Part shown: one piece after another, positions 9,514 through 17,843 of the stretch
How the letters are laid out: each line of letters starts with the position of its first letter
Numbering within the stretch: position 1 is the stretch's first letter
Assembly (NCBI RefSeq): GCF_000308535.1
Contig: NZ_BAFW01000230.1
Coordinates: 1-33,892, forward strand
From: Nocardia cerradoensis NBRC 101014
GTDB taxonomy: Bacteria > Actinomycetota > Actinomycetes > Mycobacteriales > Mycobacteriaceae
Direction of reading: 5' to 3'
Length of the DNA stretch: 33,892 nt
Notes under the pieces: model-generated
What the model saw: the letters and a program-made list of their open reading frames with translations, nothing else
The model's database searches: none
What the model was told of the DNA's origin: nothing
Made by a program: the position numbers and the translations under genes

Positions 9514-10188
9514 ATGACGAAATTCGTTCAGACCATCGAGTTCAAGACCTCGCGGCTCGACGAGTTCAATCGCACGCTGGATCGGTGGCTGACCGCCACG
9601 GAGGGAACGCGTTCGGCGACGCACAGTATGGAAACCAGGGACCGCGACCATCCGGACACCTATCTGCAGATCGTGGAATTCCCCTCCTACGAGCAGGCCA
9701 TGGCGAATTCCGCGCTGCCCGAGACGACCGGCTTCGCCGAAACCCTCGCCGCCCTGTGCGACGAGCCGGCGGTCTTCCGCAATCTCGACCTGGTGCGTGA
9801 GGACGATATGGATGGGGCGGCGAGGACGTCGTTGCTGGTGCGGAATTTCGATGCCGCCGACGAGACACGGGAATTCGAATCCGGCAGCGGGCGCCTCGAG
9901 GTCGTGCAGGCACCCTCCGGCGCGGTCGGCCGGGCCGTCTTCGAGCCGGGCTGGCGCTGGTCCACCCACGTCAAGCCGATCGCGGGAACCGACAGCTGCC
10001 AGGCCGCGCATATCGGCTACTGCGTGTCGGGGCGGATGCACATCCGGATGGACGACGGCACCGAGTGCGAGGTCGGCCCCGGAGATTTCATGCAGTGCCC
10101 GCCCGGCCACGACGCCTGGACCGTCGGTGACCAAGCCTGCGTGATGATCGACTGGGCCGCGGCCGCGGAGTACGCCCGGCGCCGCTGA
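9514..10188 (+). CDS. Two-part protein: dimeric alpha/beta-barrel-like N-terminus and cupin C-terminus
   Basis: This is a 224-residue cytosolic protein. Residues 1-95 read like a small ABM/Dabb-type domain (MTKFVQTIEFKTSRLDEFN at the start, then DTYLQIVEFPSYEQAM). Residues 105-220 form a cupin_2 barrel, with the core stretch from YCVSGRMHIRMDDGTECEVG to GDFMQCPPGHDAWTVGD. Cupin metal ligands are only partly preserved: His near 142 and His 198 are present, but the usual HxH pair is not clear. I chose ATG 9514 because GGAGG lies eight bases upstream. A GTG three codons earlier is in frame but overlaps that site. The gene is divergent from cobM and convergent with the PPOX gene. No substrate can be named. 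Confidence 0.85.
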   Translation: MTKFVQTIEFKTSRLDEFNRTLDRWLTATEGTRSATHSMETRDRDHPDTYLQIVEFPSYEQAMANSALPETTGFAETLAALCDEPAVFRNLDLVREDDMDGAARTSLLVRNFDAADETREFESGSGRLEVVQAPSGAVGRAVFEPGWRWSTHVKPIAGTDSCQAAHIGYCVSGRMHIRMDDGTECEVGPGDFMQCPPGHDAWTVGDQACVMIDWAAAAEYARRR

Positions 10189-10195
10189 GTTTCTT

Positions 10196-10226
10196 CCGGG
10201 TACCCGGGGTTCGTCCGGCTACCCGG
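10196..10226. terminator. Candidate bidirectional hairpin between convergent genes
   Basis: CCGGGTA at 10196-10202 pairs with TACCCGG at 10220-10226. It sits in the 30-bp gap between the cupin and PPOX genes and overlaps the PPOX TAG stop. No T-tract follows, which is common for actinobacterial terminators. Confidence 0.35.
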
Positions 10227-10644
10227 TCATATTCAGCCCACCGAGGATCTTGTCCGGGCGCACCCGCACGACCAGCTCGCCGGGAACGGCGTTGCGTCGG
10301 CCGAATTCCTCGGCGCGGTCCGGACCCATGTACCGCGCCGCGATGGCGGTGGCGGTGCGCAGGAGTTCGGCAGGATCCTCGGAGAGGGTGGCGACGCCCT
10401 GCACCTGGAAATAGGCGTACGGCGGTTCGTCCAGGTCCATGCAGAGGGCGACGCGGGGGTCGCGCGCCAGCGCCTTGCCCTTGGCGGTGGTCTTGCCGGT
10501 ATTGAAGACCAGGTCATCGCCGTCGAGGATGAACCACACCGGATTGACGATCGGGCGGCCGTCGGAGGCGACCAGAGCCAGTTTGCCGGTACGGGTTCCG
10601 GCGGCGAGGAATTCCCGCACTTCGGGATCGGTGATGGAAGGCAT
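10219..10644 (-). CDS. PPOX-class F420/FMN-dependent oxidoreductase
   Basis: This is a split-barrel flavin-binding protein of about 141 residues, of the pyridoxamine 5'-phosphate oxidase-like superfamily (Rv1155 group). These small enzymes bind F420 or FMN and reduce small molecules in the cytosol. Visible family features are FLAAGTRTGKLALVASDGRP near the N-terminus, then PVWFILDGDDLVFNTG, then KGKALARDPRVALCMDLDEPP, and the C-terminal PGELVVRVRPDKILGG. I chose ATG 10644, which has AGGG seven bases upstream. A GTG two codons earlier is possible but poorly spaced. The gene lies downstream of the two-component system on the same strand after about 97 bp, so it may be read with it or alone. The natural substrate is unknown. 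Confidence 0.88.
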   Translation of the reverse strand: MPSITDPEVREFLAAGTRTGKLALVASDGRPIVNPVWFILDGDDLVFNTGKTTAKGKALARDPRVALCMDLDEPPYAYFQVQGVATLSEDPAELLRTATAIAARYMGPDRAEEFGRRNAVPGELVVRVRPDKILGGLNMTG

Positions 10645-10741
10645 GAGCACACCCTAGGAAGCGGCGGCCGGTGGGCGGGCCCGACACGCGCCGACGGCCC
10701 CGGCCGCGATCGACGTCGGCGCCGGACGTCCTCGTCGCCGG

Positions 10742-11359
10742 TCAGATGGCCCCGCGCTCACGCGCCCGCGCCACCGCGGAGGTCCGCGATCTCACGCCCA
10801 GCTTCGAATAGATATGCACCAGATGGGATTTCACCGTCGTCTCACTGAGGAACAGGTGTTTTCCGATATCGCGGTTGGAGTGTCCGTCGGCGACCAGGCG
10901 CAGCACCTCGATCTCGCGGGCGCTCAGGGTGGTGTCGGGTTTGCGGACCCGGGTCATCAGTTTGGAGGCGACCGAGGGCGACAGCACGCTCTCCCCCGCG
11001 GCCGCTCCGCGCACGGCGGCGAGGAGTTCCGGTGGCGGCGTGTCCTTGAGGATGTAGCCGCAGGCACCCGCCTCGATGGCGCCGAGAATATCGGCGTCGG
11101 TGTCGTAGTTGGTCACCACCAGGACATTCGGCGGATCGGGCAGGGCGCGCAGGGCCAGGGTCGCGTCCACCCCCGATTTGCCGGGGCCGAAGCGCAGGTC
11201 CATCAGCACCAGATCGACGTGTGTGGTGGTGCAGAAGGCCACGGCCTCCTCGGCGGTGGCGGCCTCCCCGACCACCGTGATGTCCTCGCCGGAATCGAGC
11301 AGGGCCCGCAATCCGGCGCGGACGATGGCGTGGTCGTCGGCCAGCAGCAGACGTATCAC
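10742..11359 (-). CDS. NarL/FixJ-family response regulator
   Basis: This 205-residue regulator pairs with the adjacent kinase. The receiver domain has the acidic pocket D8-D9, the phosphoacceptor D54 (VLMDLRF), a Thr/Ser switch position in VVTNYD and the conserved Lys in GYILKDTPPPELL. The C-terminal LuxR-type helix-turn-helix spans about 142-205 (LSAREIEVLRLVADGHSNRD). The start is a GTG whose bases overlap the kinase stop as GTGA, with GAGGA upstream, so the two genes are translationally coupled. The likely targets are its own operon and the divergent ABC transporter genes starting at 12685; that is inferred from position only. Confidence 0.95.
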   Translation of the reverse strand: MIRLLLADDHAIVRAGLRALLDSGEDITVVGEAATAEEAVAFCTTTHVDLVLMDLRFGPGKSGVDATLALRALPDPPNVLVVTNYDTDADILGAIEAGACGYILKDTPPPELLAAVRGAAAGESVLSPSVASKLMTRVRKPDTTLSAREIEVLRLVADGHSNRDIGKHLFLSETTVKSHLVHIYSKLGVRSRTSAVARARERGAI

Positions 11360-12555
11360 GGCAGGTCCTCCCGCGAAATGAGCTCGGCGCCGGCGGTTTC
11401 CGAGTCGTGCAGCGGAAACGACACGGTGACGGCGGTATGCCCCGGTTCGGATTCGACGTCCATCACACCGCCCTGCTGTTCGACGCGGCTGCGCATGGCG
11501 TTGAGGCCGAAGGTGCCGCCGCCGAAGACCGCGGGATCGATCCCCACACCGTCGTCGACCACGTCGAGATGGACGGCGTCGTCACCGTAGGTGAGCGTGA
11601 TCCGCATCCGGTCGGCGCGGGCGTGCCGCACCACATTCGACACCGCGCCCTGCGCCACCCGCACCAGCGCGGCCTCGACGGGCATGGGCAGCCGCATCGG
11701 GGTCCCCTCGACCACTGTGCGGGCGCTCAATCCGGGTCCCTCGGCACGCCGGGCGATCCGTTCGAGCGCATCACTCAGCGATTGCCCCTCGAGCACCGCC
11801 GGGGTGAGGTCGCCGATCAACTGCCGGGTCTCGACCAGATTGTCCGCGGCGGTCTCGCGGGCGAGCCGGATCTGTTGCAGCGCGGGATGATCCGGCGCGT
11901 CGCGCTCGGCGGCGTGCAGCAGCATCTGGATGCTGGACAGTCCCTGGGCGACGGTGTCGTGGATCTCCTGGGCCAGCCGTTCCCGTTCGGCGAGTCTGCC
12001 GGCGGTGCGTTCGCGTTCGGCGAGAGTGGCTCGGGTGGAGAGCAATTCGTCGATCAGCTGCTGCCGGTCGGCGGCCTCCCGGAACAACGCCCGATACCCC
12101 AGGCCGATCGCGATCGCGACGATCGCGCCCAGCACCGGCCCGGCGATTCCCGGAACCGTCCACCCCTCGTGTAATCCCCACCCGACCACCGAAACGACCG
12201 TGGCGGCGACGACCGCGGCCAGCCCCCACAGTCGCGGCAGCAGATGCAGATAGAGGAAGAACAGTCCGAACACCAGATACACGGCCTCCGGAACCAGCAC
12301 GATCAGCGCCAGCCACAGCACCGTGAGCCCGCCCAGCCACACCCGCGCCGCGACCGGACGCCCGCGCAGCAGCCCGCCCGCGAAATAGACGACCAGGAAC
12401 AGCGCCGCGAGCACGATCACCGCGACGGTGGGCCGGGCGACGTCGTCACCGGGCACGGCCGCCCGCACCATCACCACGACCACCAGCGCCGTCATCAACA
12501 CATGCAGTCCTACCTGCAGTGCGGCGAAAACGGGGGTGAGTGGAGAGCGGTGCAC
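11356..12555 (-). CDS. Sensor histidine kinase of the NarX/DesK-type (HisKA_3) class
   Basis: This is a 399-residue membrane kinase. Residues 1-155 contain about six hydrophobic helices with short loops and no large extracellular domain, so it probably senses membrane state or a ligand within the bilayer. A coiled linker follows at 165-190. The phosphoacceptor is H199 in the motif EIHDTVAQGLSSIQML. The ATPase domain shows the N box near 301-314 (AQGAVSNVVRHARA), G1 DVVDDGVGID at 331-340, and G2 GTFGLNAMRSRV. The start is the GTG at 12555; its ribosome site is weak, so a start at Met 21 is possible. The gene forms an overlapping pair with the response regulator and is divergent from the ABC exporter, an arrangement typical of drug- or envelope-stress-responsive systems. 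Confidence 0.93.
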   Translation of the reverse strand: MHRSPLTPVFAALQVGLHVLMTALVVVVMVRAAVPGDDVARPTVAVIVLAALFLVVYFAGGLLRGRPVAARVWLGGLTVLWLALIVLVPEAVYLVFGLFFLYLHLLPRLWGLAAVVAATVVSVVGWGLHEGWTVPGIAGPVLGAIVAIAIGLGYRALFREAADRQQLIDELLSTRATLAERERTAGRLAERERLAQEIHDTVAQGLSSIQMLLHAAERDAPDHPALQQIRLARETAADNLVETRQLIGDLTPAVLEGQSLSDALERIARRAEGPGLSARTVVEGTPMRLPMPVEAALVRVAQGAVSNVVRHARADRMRITLTYGDDAVHLDVVDDGVGIDPAVFGGGTFGLNAMRSRVEQQGGVMDVESEPGHTAVTVSFPLHDSETAGAELISREDLP

Positions 12556-12684
12556 GCTGCCAGCTTATGCGCGGTTATCGGGGCGGCATCCATCGAAAGG
12601 TGGAATCGGCACCCCACCGTCGGGCGGTCGCGAAGTGTCCGCGAAGGCGATGCCGACCGGCGGATTCACCGCGAGGGTGGAGAT

Positions 12685-13734
12685 ATGTTCGTCGCACTGC
12701 GAGATCTGCGGGCCGCCCGCGGCAGATTCCTCCTCATCACCCTGGTCGTCACCATGGTGGCCCTGCTGGTGAGCTTTCTGAGCGGACTCACGGCCGGACT
12801 CGCCCATCAGAATATTTCCGCCCTCGAGCGGCTGTCCGGCGGCAGCGTCGTCTTCGCCGATACCGGCGCCGACCCGTCGTTCGACTCCTCGGCGTTGACC
12901 GGCGAACAGGTGCAGCGCTGGCAGCGAGCCGGGGGAACCGTCGATCCGGTGGGCATCAGCCGTAGCCAGGCCGTGCGTGACGGGTCCGCGCCGGCCCAGG
13001 TGGCGATATTCGGTGTCGACGGCACAGCGTTCGGCAATGAGGTGGTTACCCCTCCCGGCACCGTGGTGCTGAGTAAGGCCGCCGCCGAGGATCTCTCGGC
13101 CACCGCCGGTGCGCGCGTGTCGATCGGCGACCGGACCTTCACGGTCGCGGGGATCGGCGGCGACGACTGGTACGCGCACACCCCGGTGGTCTGGACGACG
13201 CTGTCCGACTGGCGGCAACTCGATCCGCGCGGCGGTGCCGCCACGATTCTGGTCGCCTCCGGGGTGCCCGGCACCGATGCGGTGAACAGCGCCGCGCACA
13301 CCCGGACGACGAGCGTCGAGGGCGCACTGCGGGCGATCGGGTCCTATCGGGCCGAGAACGGTTCGCTCACGCTGATGACCGTGATGCTGTTCGTGATCTC
13401 CGCCCTGGTGATCGGTGCGTTCTTCACCGTCTGGACCATTCAGCGCACGCCGGATATCGCGACGCTGAAAGCGCTGGGCGCCACCACGACCGCGCTGGTT
13501 CGCGACGCGCTGGGGCAGGCGCTGATCGTGCTGCTGCTGGGTGTCGGCGCCGGGGTCGGGGTGACCGCACTGGCCGGGGTATTCCTCGGCGCAGCGGTGC
13601 CGTTCGTACTCAGTGCCGCCACGACCGTGGTGCCCGCACTCGCCCTGATCGGGCTCGGGCTGCTCGGCGCGGTGTTCGCCCTGCGCTTCCTCGTCACCAC
13701 CGATCCGCTCACCGCGCTCAACAACTCTCGTTGA
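12685..13734 (+). CDS. FtsX/MacB-type ABC transporter permease
   Basis: This 349-residue integral membrane protein has one N-terminal helix near residues 16-36, a large extracytoplasmic domain (about 40-225), and three C-terminal helices (about 232-340). This is the FtsX-like ABC3 permease plan with a MacB-type periplasmic core. The cytoplasmic loop between the second and third helices contains FTVWTIQRTPDIATLKALGA, the usual contact with the ATPase. ATG 12685 is supported by a GGTGGAG site just upstream. It is followed after 25 bp by its ATPase gene. The pair probably exports or moves a lipid-like or peptide substrate in response to the divergent two-component system; the substrate is unknown. 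Confidence 0.9.
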   Translation: MFVALRDLRAARGRFLLITLVVTMVALLVSFLSGLTAGLAHQNISALERLSGGSVVFADTGADPSFDSSALTGEQVQRWQRAGGTVDPVGISRSQAVRDGSAPAQVAIFGVDGTAFGNEVVTPPGTVVLSKAAAEDLSATAGARVSIGDRTFTVAGIGGDDWYAHTPVVWTTLSDWRQLDPRGGAATILVASGVPGTDAVNSAAHTRTTSVEGALRAIGSYRAENGSLTLMTVMLFVISALVIGAFFTVWTIQRTPDIATLKALGATTTALVRDALGQALIVLLLGVGAGVGVTALAGVFLGAAVPFVLSAATTVVPALALIGLGLLGAVFALRFLVTTDPLTALNNSR

Positions 13735-13759
13735 TTCGATTACCGCACAGGAGCTTTCG

Positions 13760-14488
13760 ATGACCACCACCCTGACCGTCTCCGATCTCACCCTCACCTT
13801 CCCCGACGGCGCCGGCCACGTCACCGCCCTCGACCGGGTGGCACTGACCGTGCGCGGCGGCGAGATCGCGGCCATCACCGGCCCCTCGGGGTCGGGCAAA
13901 TCCAGTCTGCTGGCGACGGTGTCGACGCTCGTGCGCCCGGATGCGGGCCGGATTCTGCTCGACACCGACGACGGCGGTGTCGACCTCGCCCGAGTGTCCC
14001 GGCGCGAGGCCACCACCCTGCGCCGGGAACGCATCGGGATCGTGTTCCAGCAGCCCAACCTCATCCCCGCCCTCACCGCGGTCGAACAACTCGAGGTGAT
14101 GCGGCACCTGGGGGGCCACACCGTCGTCGCACCGCGCCTGCGACGCCGAACCAGGGACAAGGCGATGGATCTGCTCGACGCGGTGGGGCTGCGCGGCCAC
14201 GAGAAAAAGCGCCCGGCCCAGCTGTCCGGCGGTCAACGGCAGCGCGTCGACATCGCCCGCGCCCTCATGCACGACCCGGCCCTACTGGTCGTCGACGAGC
14301 CCACCAGCGCCCTCGACCAGGAACGTGGGGCTGCCGTCATCGACCTGATTCTCGGGGTCGTCCACACCCACGCCGCCGCCACCCTGCTGGTGACCCACGA
14401 TCGCACTCACCTGCACCGCATGAACGCGGTCTACCGCATGGTCGACGGCCGGTTGTCGATGGCGGAGTCCGGAGAGCTCGCCGCCTGA
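13760..14488 (+). CDS. ABC transporter ATP-binding protein (MacB/LolD type)
   Basis: This is a 242-residue nucleotide-binding subunit. The Walker A motif GPSGSGKSS is near residue 41-49, the Q-loop is in GIVFQQPNLIPAL, the signature is LSGGQRQRVDIARAL, and Walker B with the D-loop is LLVVDEPTSALDQ. The switch histidine is in LLVTHDR. It starts with ATG 13760 behind AGGAG and is coupled to the permease 25 bp upstream. Together they form a complete homodimeric exporter of the FtsX/MacB type. Confidence 0.95.
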   Translation: MTTTLTVSDLTLTFPDGAGHVTALDRVALTVRGGEIAAITGPSGSGKSSLLATVSTLVRPDAGRILLDTDDGGVDLARVSRREATTLRRERIGIVFQQPNLIPALTAVEQLEVMRHLGGHTVVAPRLRRRTRDKAMDLLDAVGLRGHEKKRPAQLSGGQRQRVDIARALMHDPALLVVDEPTSALDQERGAAVIDLILGVVHTHAAATLLVTHDRTHLHRMNAVYRMVDGRLSMAESGELAA

Positions 14489-14505
14489 TCACCCGCGGCC
14501 CGGAT

Positions 14506-14552
14506 GCGGTGCGCCGCGCGCACTCGGCGGCCATCGAACGGCAGCGCACCGC
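14506..14552. terminator. Candidate weak hairpin in the convergent gap after the ABC operon
   Basis: GCGGTGCGC at 14506-14514 is a perfect inverted match to GCGCACCGC at 14544-14552, with a 29-base loop. It lies in the 77-bp gap between the ABC ATPase gene and the convergent acetoacetyl-CoA synthetase gene. The long loop and lack of a T-tract make this tentative. Confidence 0.25.
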
Positions 14553-14565
14553 TTCCGCGCTCGGC

Positions 14566-16512
14566 CTACGTCGCCCGTTTCCGGGCCGGCACCTCGGCGT
14601 ACCAGGTGAGCAGATCCGCGTTGTCGACCGCGCTGCGTTCGACCACGCGATCCGGGTCCGCGCCCTGGAACAGTTTCTTGATCGGCACCTCGAGCTTCTT
14701 GCCGGTGCGGGTGTGCGGGATGCCCGGGGCCGCGATGATGTCGTCGGGGACGTGACGCGGCGAGACCTCGCTGCGGATCGTCGCGTTGATGCGCTGTTTC
14801 AGCTCGTCGGTCAGTTCGGCGCCCGGGGCGAGGGTGACGAACAGCGGCATCCAGTAGCCGCCGTCGGGCTGTTCGGCGCCGATCACCAGGGCCTCGGCGA
14901 CCTCCGGAAGTTGTTCCACCGCTTGGTAGATATCGGCCGAGCCCATCCGGATGCCGTGCCGGTTCAGGGTCGAATCGGAGCGGCCGTGCACGACGATGCT
15001 GCCGTGGTCGGTGACGGTGATCCAGTCGCCGTGCCGCCAGACGCCGGGAAACATCTCGAAATACGCTGCCCGATACCGGCTTCCGTCGGGATCGTTCCAG
15101 AACGACACAGGCATGGAGGGCATCGGGGCGGTGATCACCAGTTCCCCGACCTCGCCGCGCACCGGCCGGCCCGATTCGTCCCAGGCATCCACCGCGGCGC
15201 CGAGGAACGGCACCGACAGCTCGCCCGGCCACACCGGCACCGTGCGCACACCGCCGAGGAAGGCGGACACCACATCGGTACCACCGCTGATGGAGTTCAC
15301 CTGTACCCGCTCGCCGACGTTGTCGCGCAACCACAGTGCCGACGACGGCGGCAGCGACGATCCGGTGATACCGACCGTGCGCAGCGCCGAGAGATCGTGG
15401 TCGCGCCGCGGCACCACACCGGCCTTGATGCAGGCGAGCACATAACCCGGGCTGGTCCCGAGCGCGGTGGTGCCGGTGCGCGCCGCCAGGTCGAACAGCG
15501 AATCGGCGTGCGGGAAGGTCGGACTGCCGTCGTAGCAGACGATCGTCGCGCCCACCAGCAGGCCGGCGACCTGGAAGTTCCACATCATCCAGCTGGGGCT
15601 GGTGTACCAGAAGAAGACGTCGCCGCGCCCGATATCCGATTGCAGCGCAGCGGCTTTCAGATGTTCGAGCAGGACGCCGCCGTGCCCGTGCACGATCCCC
15701 TTCGGCAGACCGGTGGTCCCGGAGGAGAACAACACCCAGAGCGGATGTGCGAAACCGACGGGCTCGGTGGACAATTCGGCGGCCTCGGGTGCGGCGACCG
15801 CATTCCAGTCCAGGGCGTCGGGCACCGCACCGCCCAGACGCGACACCACGACGGTGGCGCGGACGGTCGGCAGTCCGGCCCGCAGGGCGACGATATCGTC
15901 CCGTTTGTCGTGCTGTTTCCCGCCGAAGTGGTAACCGTCGGCGGTGACCAGGACGGCCGGCTCCAGCTGCCCCAGCCGATCGAGCGCCGCCTTCGCCGAA
16001 TAGTCCTGTCCGCAGGCACTCCACACCGCGCCGATCGCGGCCGCACCGAGGAAGGCGATCACGGCCTCGGGGATGTTGGGCAGGTAACCGACGACCCGAT
16101 CGCCGGGTCCCACGCCGAGTTCGCGCAGCGTCGCCGCGAAGGAAGCGGCGCGGCCCAGCAGTTGCGCCCAGGAGATCTCGGTCAGGCCGCCCTGTTCGCC
16201 GGCGTAGACGATCGCGGGCCGATCGGTGCGGGCATGGCGGGCGACCTGATCGACGTAGTTGAGCAGTTGCCCCGGAAACCATTGCGCCCCCGGCATATCG
16301 GAGCTCGCCAGCACCGTGGCCGGCGCGTCGCCGAGTTCGAAGTACTCCCACAGCGCGCCCCAGAACCCGGCGAGGTCGGTGATCGACCATTCCCACAGCG
16401 AGTGGTAGTCGTCGAATTCTCGTCCGGTCCGGGTCTCGGCGAATCGTGCGAAGTCGGTGACCCGCGCCGTTTCCACGTCCCCGGCATCGGGTTCCCACTG
16501 TGGTTGCGTCAT
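14566..16512 (-). CDS. Acetoacetyl-CoA synthetase (acetoacetate-CoA ligase)
   Basis: This 648-residue AMP-forming ligase activates acetoacetate to acetoacetyl-CoA with ATP and CoA. The length is typical of AacS. The N-terminus carries the ACAS-type cap (FDDYHSLWEWSITDLAGFW). The ATP loop is VLFSSGTTGLPKGIVHGHGG, near residue 265. Further marks are the NSISGGTDVVSAFLGG stretch and the C-terminal Lys segment PHTRTGKKLEVPIKK. It is the last gene of the minus-strand operon, 13 bp after the CitE-like gene, with TAGGAGAG as ribosome site. In this operon it would recycle the acetoacetate released by HMG-CoA cleavage, in place of a succinyl-CoA transferase. Confidence 0.93.
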   Translation of the reverse strand: MTQPQWEPDAGDVETARVTDFARFAETRTGREFDDYHSLWEWSITDLAGFWGALWEYFELGDAPATVLASSDMPGAQWFPGQLLNYVDQVARHARTDRPAIVYAGEQGGLTEISWAQLLGRAASFAATLRELGVGPGDRVVGYLPNIPEAVIAFLGAAAIGAVWSACGQDYSAKAALDRLGQLEPAVLVTADGYHFGGKQHDKRDDIVALRAGLPTVRATVVVSRLGGAVPDALDWNAVAAPEAAELSTEPVGFAHPLWVLFSSGTTGLPKGIVHGHGGVLLEHLKAAALQSDIGRGDVFFWYTSPSWMMWNFQVAGLLVGATIVCYDGSPTFPHADSLFDLAARTGTTALGTSPGYVLACIKAGVVPRRDHDLSALRTVGITGSSLPPSSALWLRDNVGERVQVNSISGGTDVVSAFLGGVRTVPVWPGELSVPFLGAAVDAWDESGRPVRGEVGELVITAPMPSMPVSFWNDPDGSRYRAAYFEMFPGVWRHGDWITVTDHGSIVVHGRSDSTLNRHGIRMGSADIYQAVEQLPEVAEALVIGAEQPDGGYWMPLFVTLAPGAELTDELKQRINATIRSEVSPRHVPDDIIAAPGIPHTRTGKKLEVPIKKLFQGADPDRVVERSAVDNADLLTWYAEVPARKRAT

Positions 16513-16525
16513 GACTCTCCTAGCT

Positions 16526-17338
16526 CTACCGGGTCCCGGCGCGCTGCAGAATGCGTTCGGCGTGCCGGATCACCGGGCCGTCGACCATGCGCCCCTCGAA
16601 ACTGAACACACCGCGATTGTTGGGCACCTCCGCCAGCACCCGGCGGGCCCAGTCCACTTCCTCGTCCGCCGGCGCGTAGGCGGCCCGGATCACCGCGAGC
16701 TGCTTCGGATGGATGGCGACCTTGACGTCGTAGCCGACCGCGACCGCCTCGTCGGATTCCGCACGCAGTCCGTCCAGGTCGGCGATATCGAGATACACCG
16801 AGTCCAGCGCGATCTTGCCGTACGCCTTCGCCGCCAGCAGGGCGGTCGAGCGCAGCTGCCGTGCCACATCGCGATAACCACCGTCGGCGCGGCGGCTGGA
16901 ATTGCCACCGAGCCCGGCGACCAGATCCTCCGCCCCGGCCATCGAGGCGATCGCATTCGGCGCGGCCATGACCTCTTCGGTGCGCAGCGCGCCCAGCGGC
17001 GATTCGAACAGTGCGAGCACCTCGAAGTCCGACAGCAGCGAGAGCTGTTGCGCCGATTCGCATTTCGGCAGCATGACGCGACGGTAGGCGGTCGAGGCCA
17101 GCGCGGTCAGGTCGGCGTCGAAATCGTGCGTGCCGGCCGCGTTGACCCGGACCACCGTGCGCTCCGGATCGAGCGGTGTGGCCATCAGCACCTCGCGCGC
17201 GGCCTCCTTGTCCGCGGCCGCGACGCCGTCCTCCAGATCGATGATCACGACGTCGGCCGCGGCGGCGGCCTTCTCGTAGCGTTCACCCCGGTCGGCGGGG
17301 CAGAACAGCCAGGCCGGGCCCGGAACTTCCCAGTTCAT
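16526..17338 (-). CDS. CitE-like beta-hydroxyacyl-CoA lyase (HMG-CoA / citramalyl-CoA lyase)
   Basis: This 270-residue TIM-barrel protein belongs to the HpcH/HpaI aldolase superfamily. Metal and CoA ligation motifs are visible: IIDLEDGVAAADK near residue 32, the Arg in VVRVNAAGTHDFD, the Glu in LALFESPLGAL, and the Asp in MAGAEDLVAGLGG. The C-terminal segment includes KVAIHPKQLAVIR. By gene order it corresponds to M. tuberculosis Rv2498c. That enzyme has been reported as a lyase acting on (S)-citramalyl-CoA (itaconate breakdown) and (R)-HMG-CoA (leucine breakdown). Here it follows the MaoC gene after 7 bp. The stereochemical assignment is borrowed from that homologue. Confidence 0.88.
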   Translation of the reverse strand: MNWEVPGPAWLFCPADRGERYEKAAAAADVVIIDLEDGVAAADKEAAREVLMATPLDPERTVVRVNAAGTHDFDADLTALASTAYRRVMLPKCESAQQLSLLSDFEVLALFESPLGALRTEEVMAAPNAIASMAGAEDLVAGLGGNSSRRADGGYRDVARQLRSTALLAAKAYGKIALDSVYLDIADLDGLRAESDEAVAVGYDVKVAIHPKQLAVIRAAYAPADEEVDWARRVLAEVPNNRGVFSFEGRMVDGPVIRHAERILQRAGTR

Positions 17339-17345
17339 CGCTCTC

Positions 17346-17843
17346 CTACTCGCCGTTCGGGCGCATCCGCATCAGGGTTTGCCGGACCGCGGTGGCCACC
17401 ACATCGCCGTGCTGGTTGCGTCCGGTGTGCGCGAAGGTCGCGATTCCCTCGCCCGGGCGGCTTTTCGACTCGCGCTTGGCGGTCACCAGGGTTTCGGCGT
17501 ACAGGGTGTCGCCGTGGAACATCGGCTTCGGGAAGGCGACCTCCGAGAAACCCAGATTGCCCACGATGGTGCCCTGCGTCAGCTGCGTCACCGACAGTCC
17601 GACCAGCGTCGACAGCGTGAGCATGGAATTGACCAGTCGCTGATTGAACGGCGGCAGACCGTCGGCGAAGGCCGCGTCCAGATGCAGCGCCTGGGTGTTC
17701 ATCGTCTGCGTGGTGAACGCGACGTTGTCCGCTTCGGTGATGGTGCGGCCGGGCCGATGTTCGTACAGCACACCGATTTCCAGCTCGTCGAACCACAGCC
17801 CGCGCTGCACCACCCGGCGCACCGGCTCCATCGGCTCGCTCAC
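17346..17843 (-). CDS. MaoC-family (R)-specific enoyl-CoA hydratase
   Basis: This is a 165-residue hot-dog-fold hydratase. It carries the MaoC core pattern: FDELEIGVLYEHRPGRTITE at the N-terminus, then a FTTQTMNTQALHLDAAFA segment containing the catalytic-type Asn/His pair of this subgroup, and GFSEVAFPKPMFHGDTLYAE. It would hydrate 3-methylglutaconyl-CoA (or itaconyl-CoA) to the hydroxyacyl-CoA cleaved by the next gene product. The GTG start overlaps the dehydrogenase stop as GTGA; ATG four codons later is an alternative. Position and size match M. tuberculosis Rv2499c. Confidence 0.9.
   Translation of the reverse strand: MSEPMEPVRRVVQRGLWFDELEIGVLYEHRPGRTITEADNVAFTTQTMNTQALHLDAAFADGLPPFNQRLVNSMLTLSTLVGLSVTQLTQGTIVGNLGFSEVAFPKPMFHGDTLYAETLVTAKRESKSRPGEGIATFAHTGRNQHGDVVATAVRQTLMRMRPNGE

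Noticed and set aside
10681..10741. GC-rich symmetric stretch between the response regulator and the PPOX gene as a terminator
   Set aside because: Many short self-complementary pieces occur, but no single stem with a clear loop stands out from the background of GC-rich DNA.
14509..16605. A 698-codon plus-strand frame across the acetoacetyl-CoA synthetase gene
   Set aside because: It is antisense to a gene with full adenylate-forming motifs, and its translation is low-complexity His/Arg/Gly-rich.
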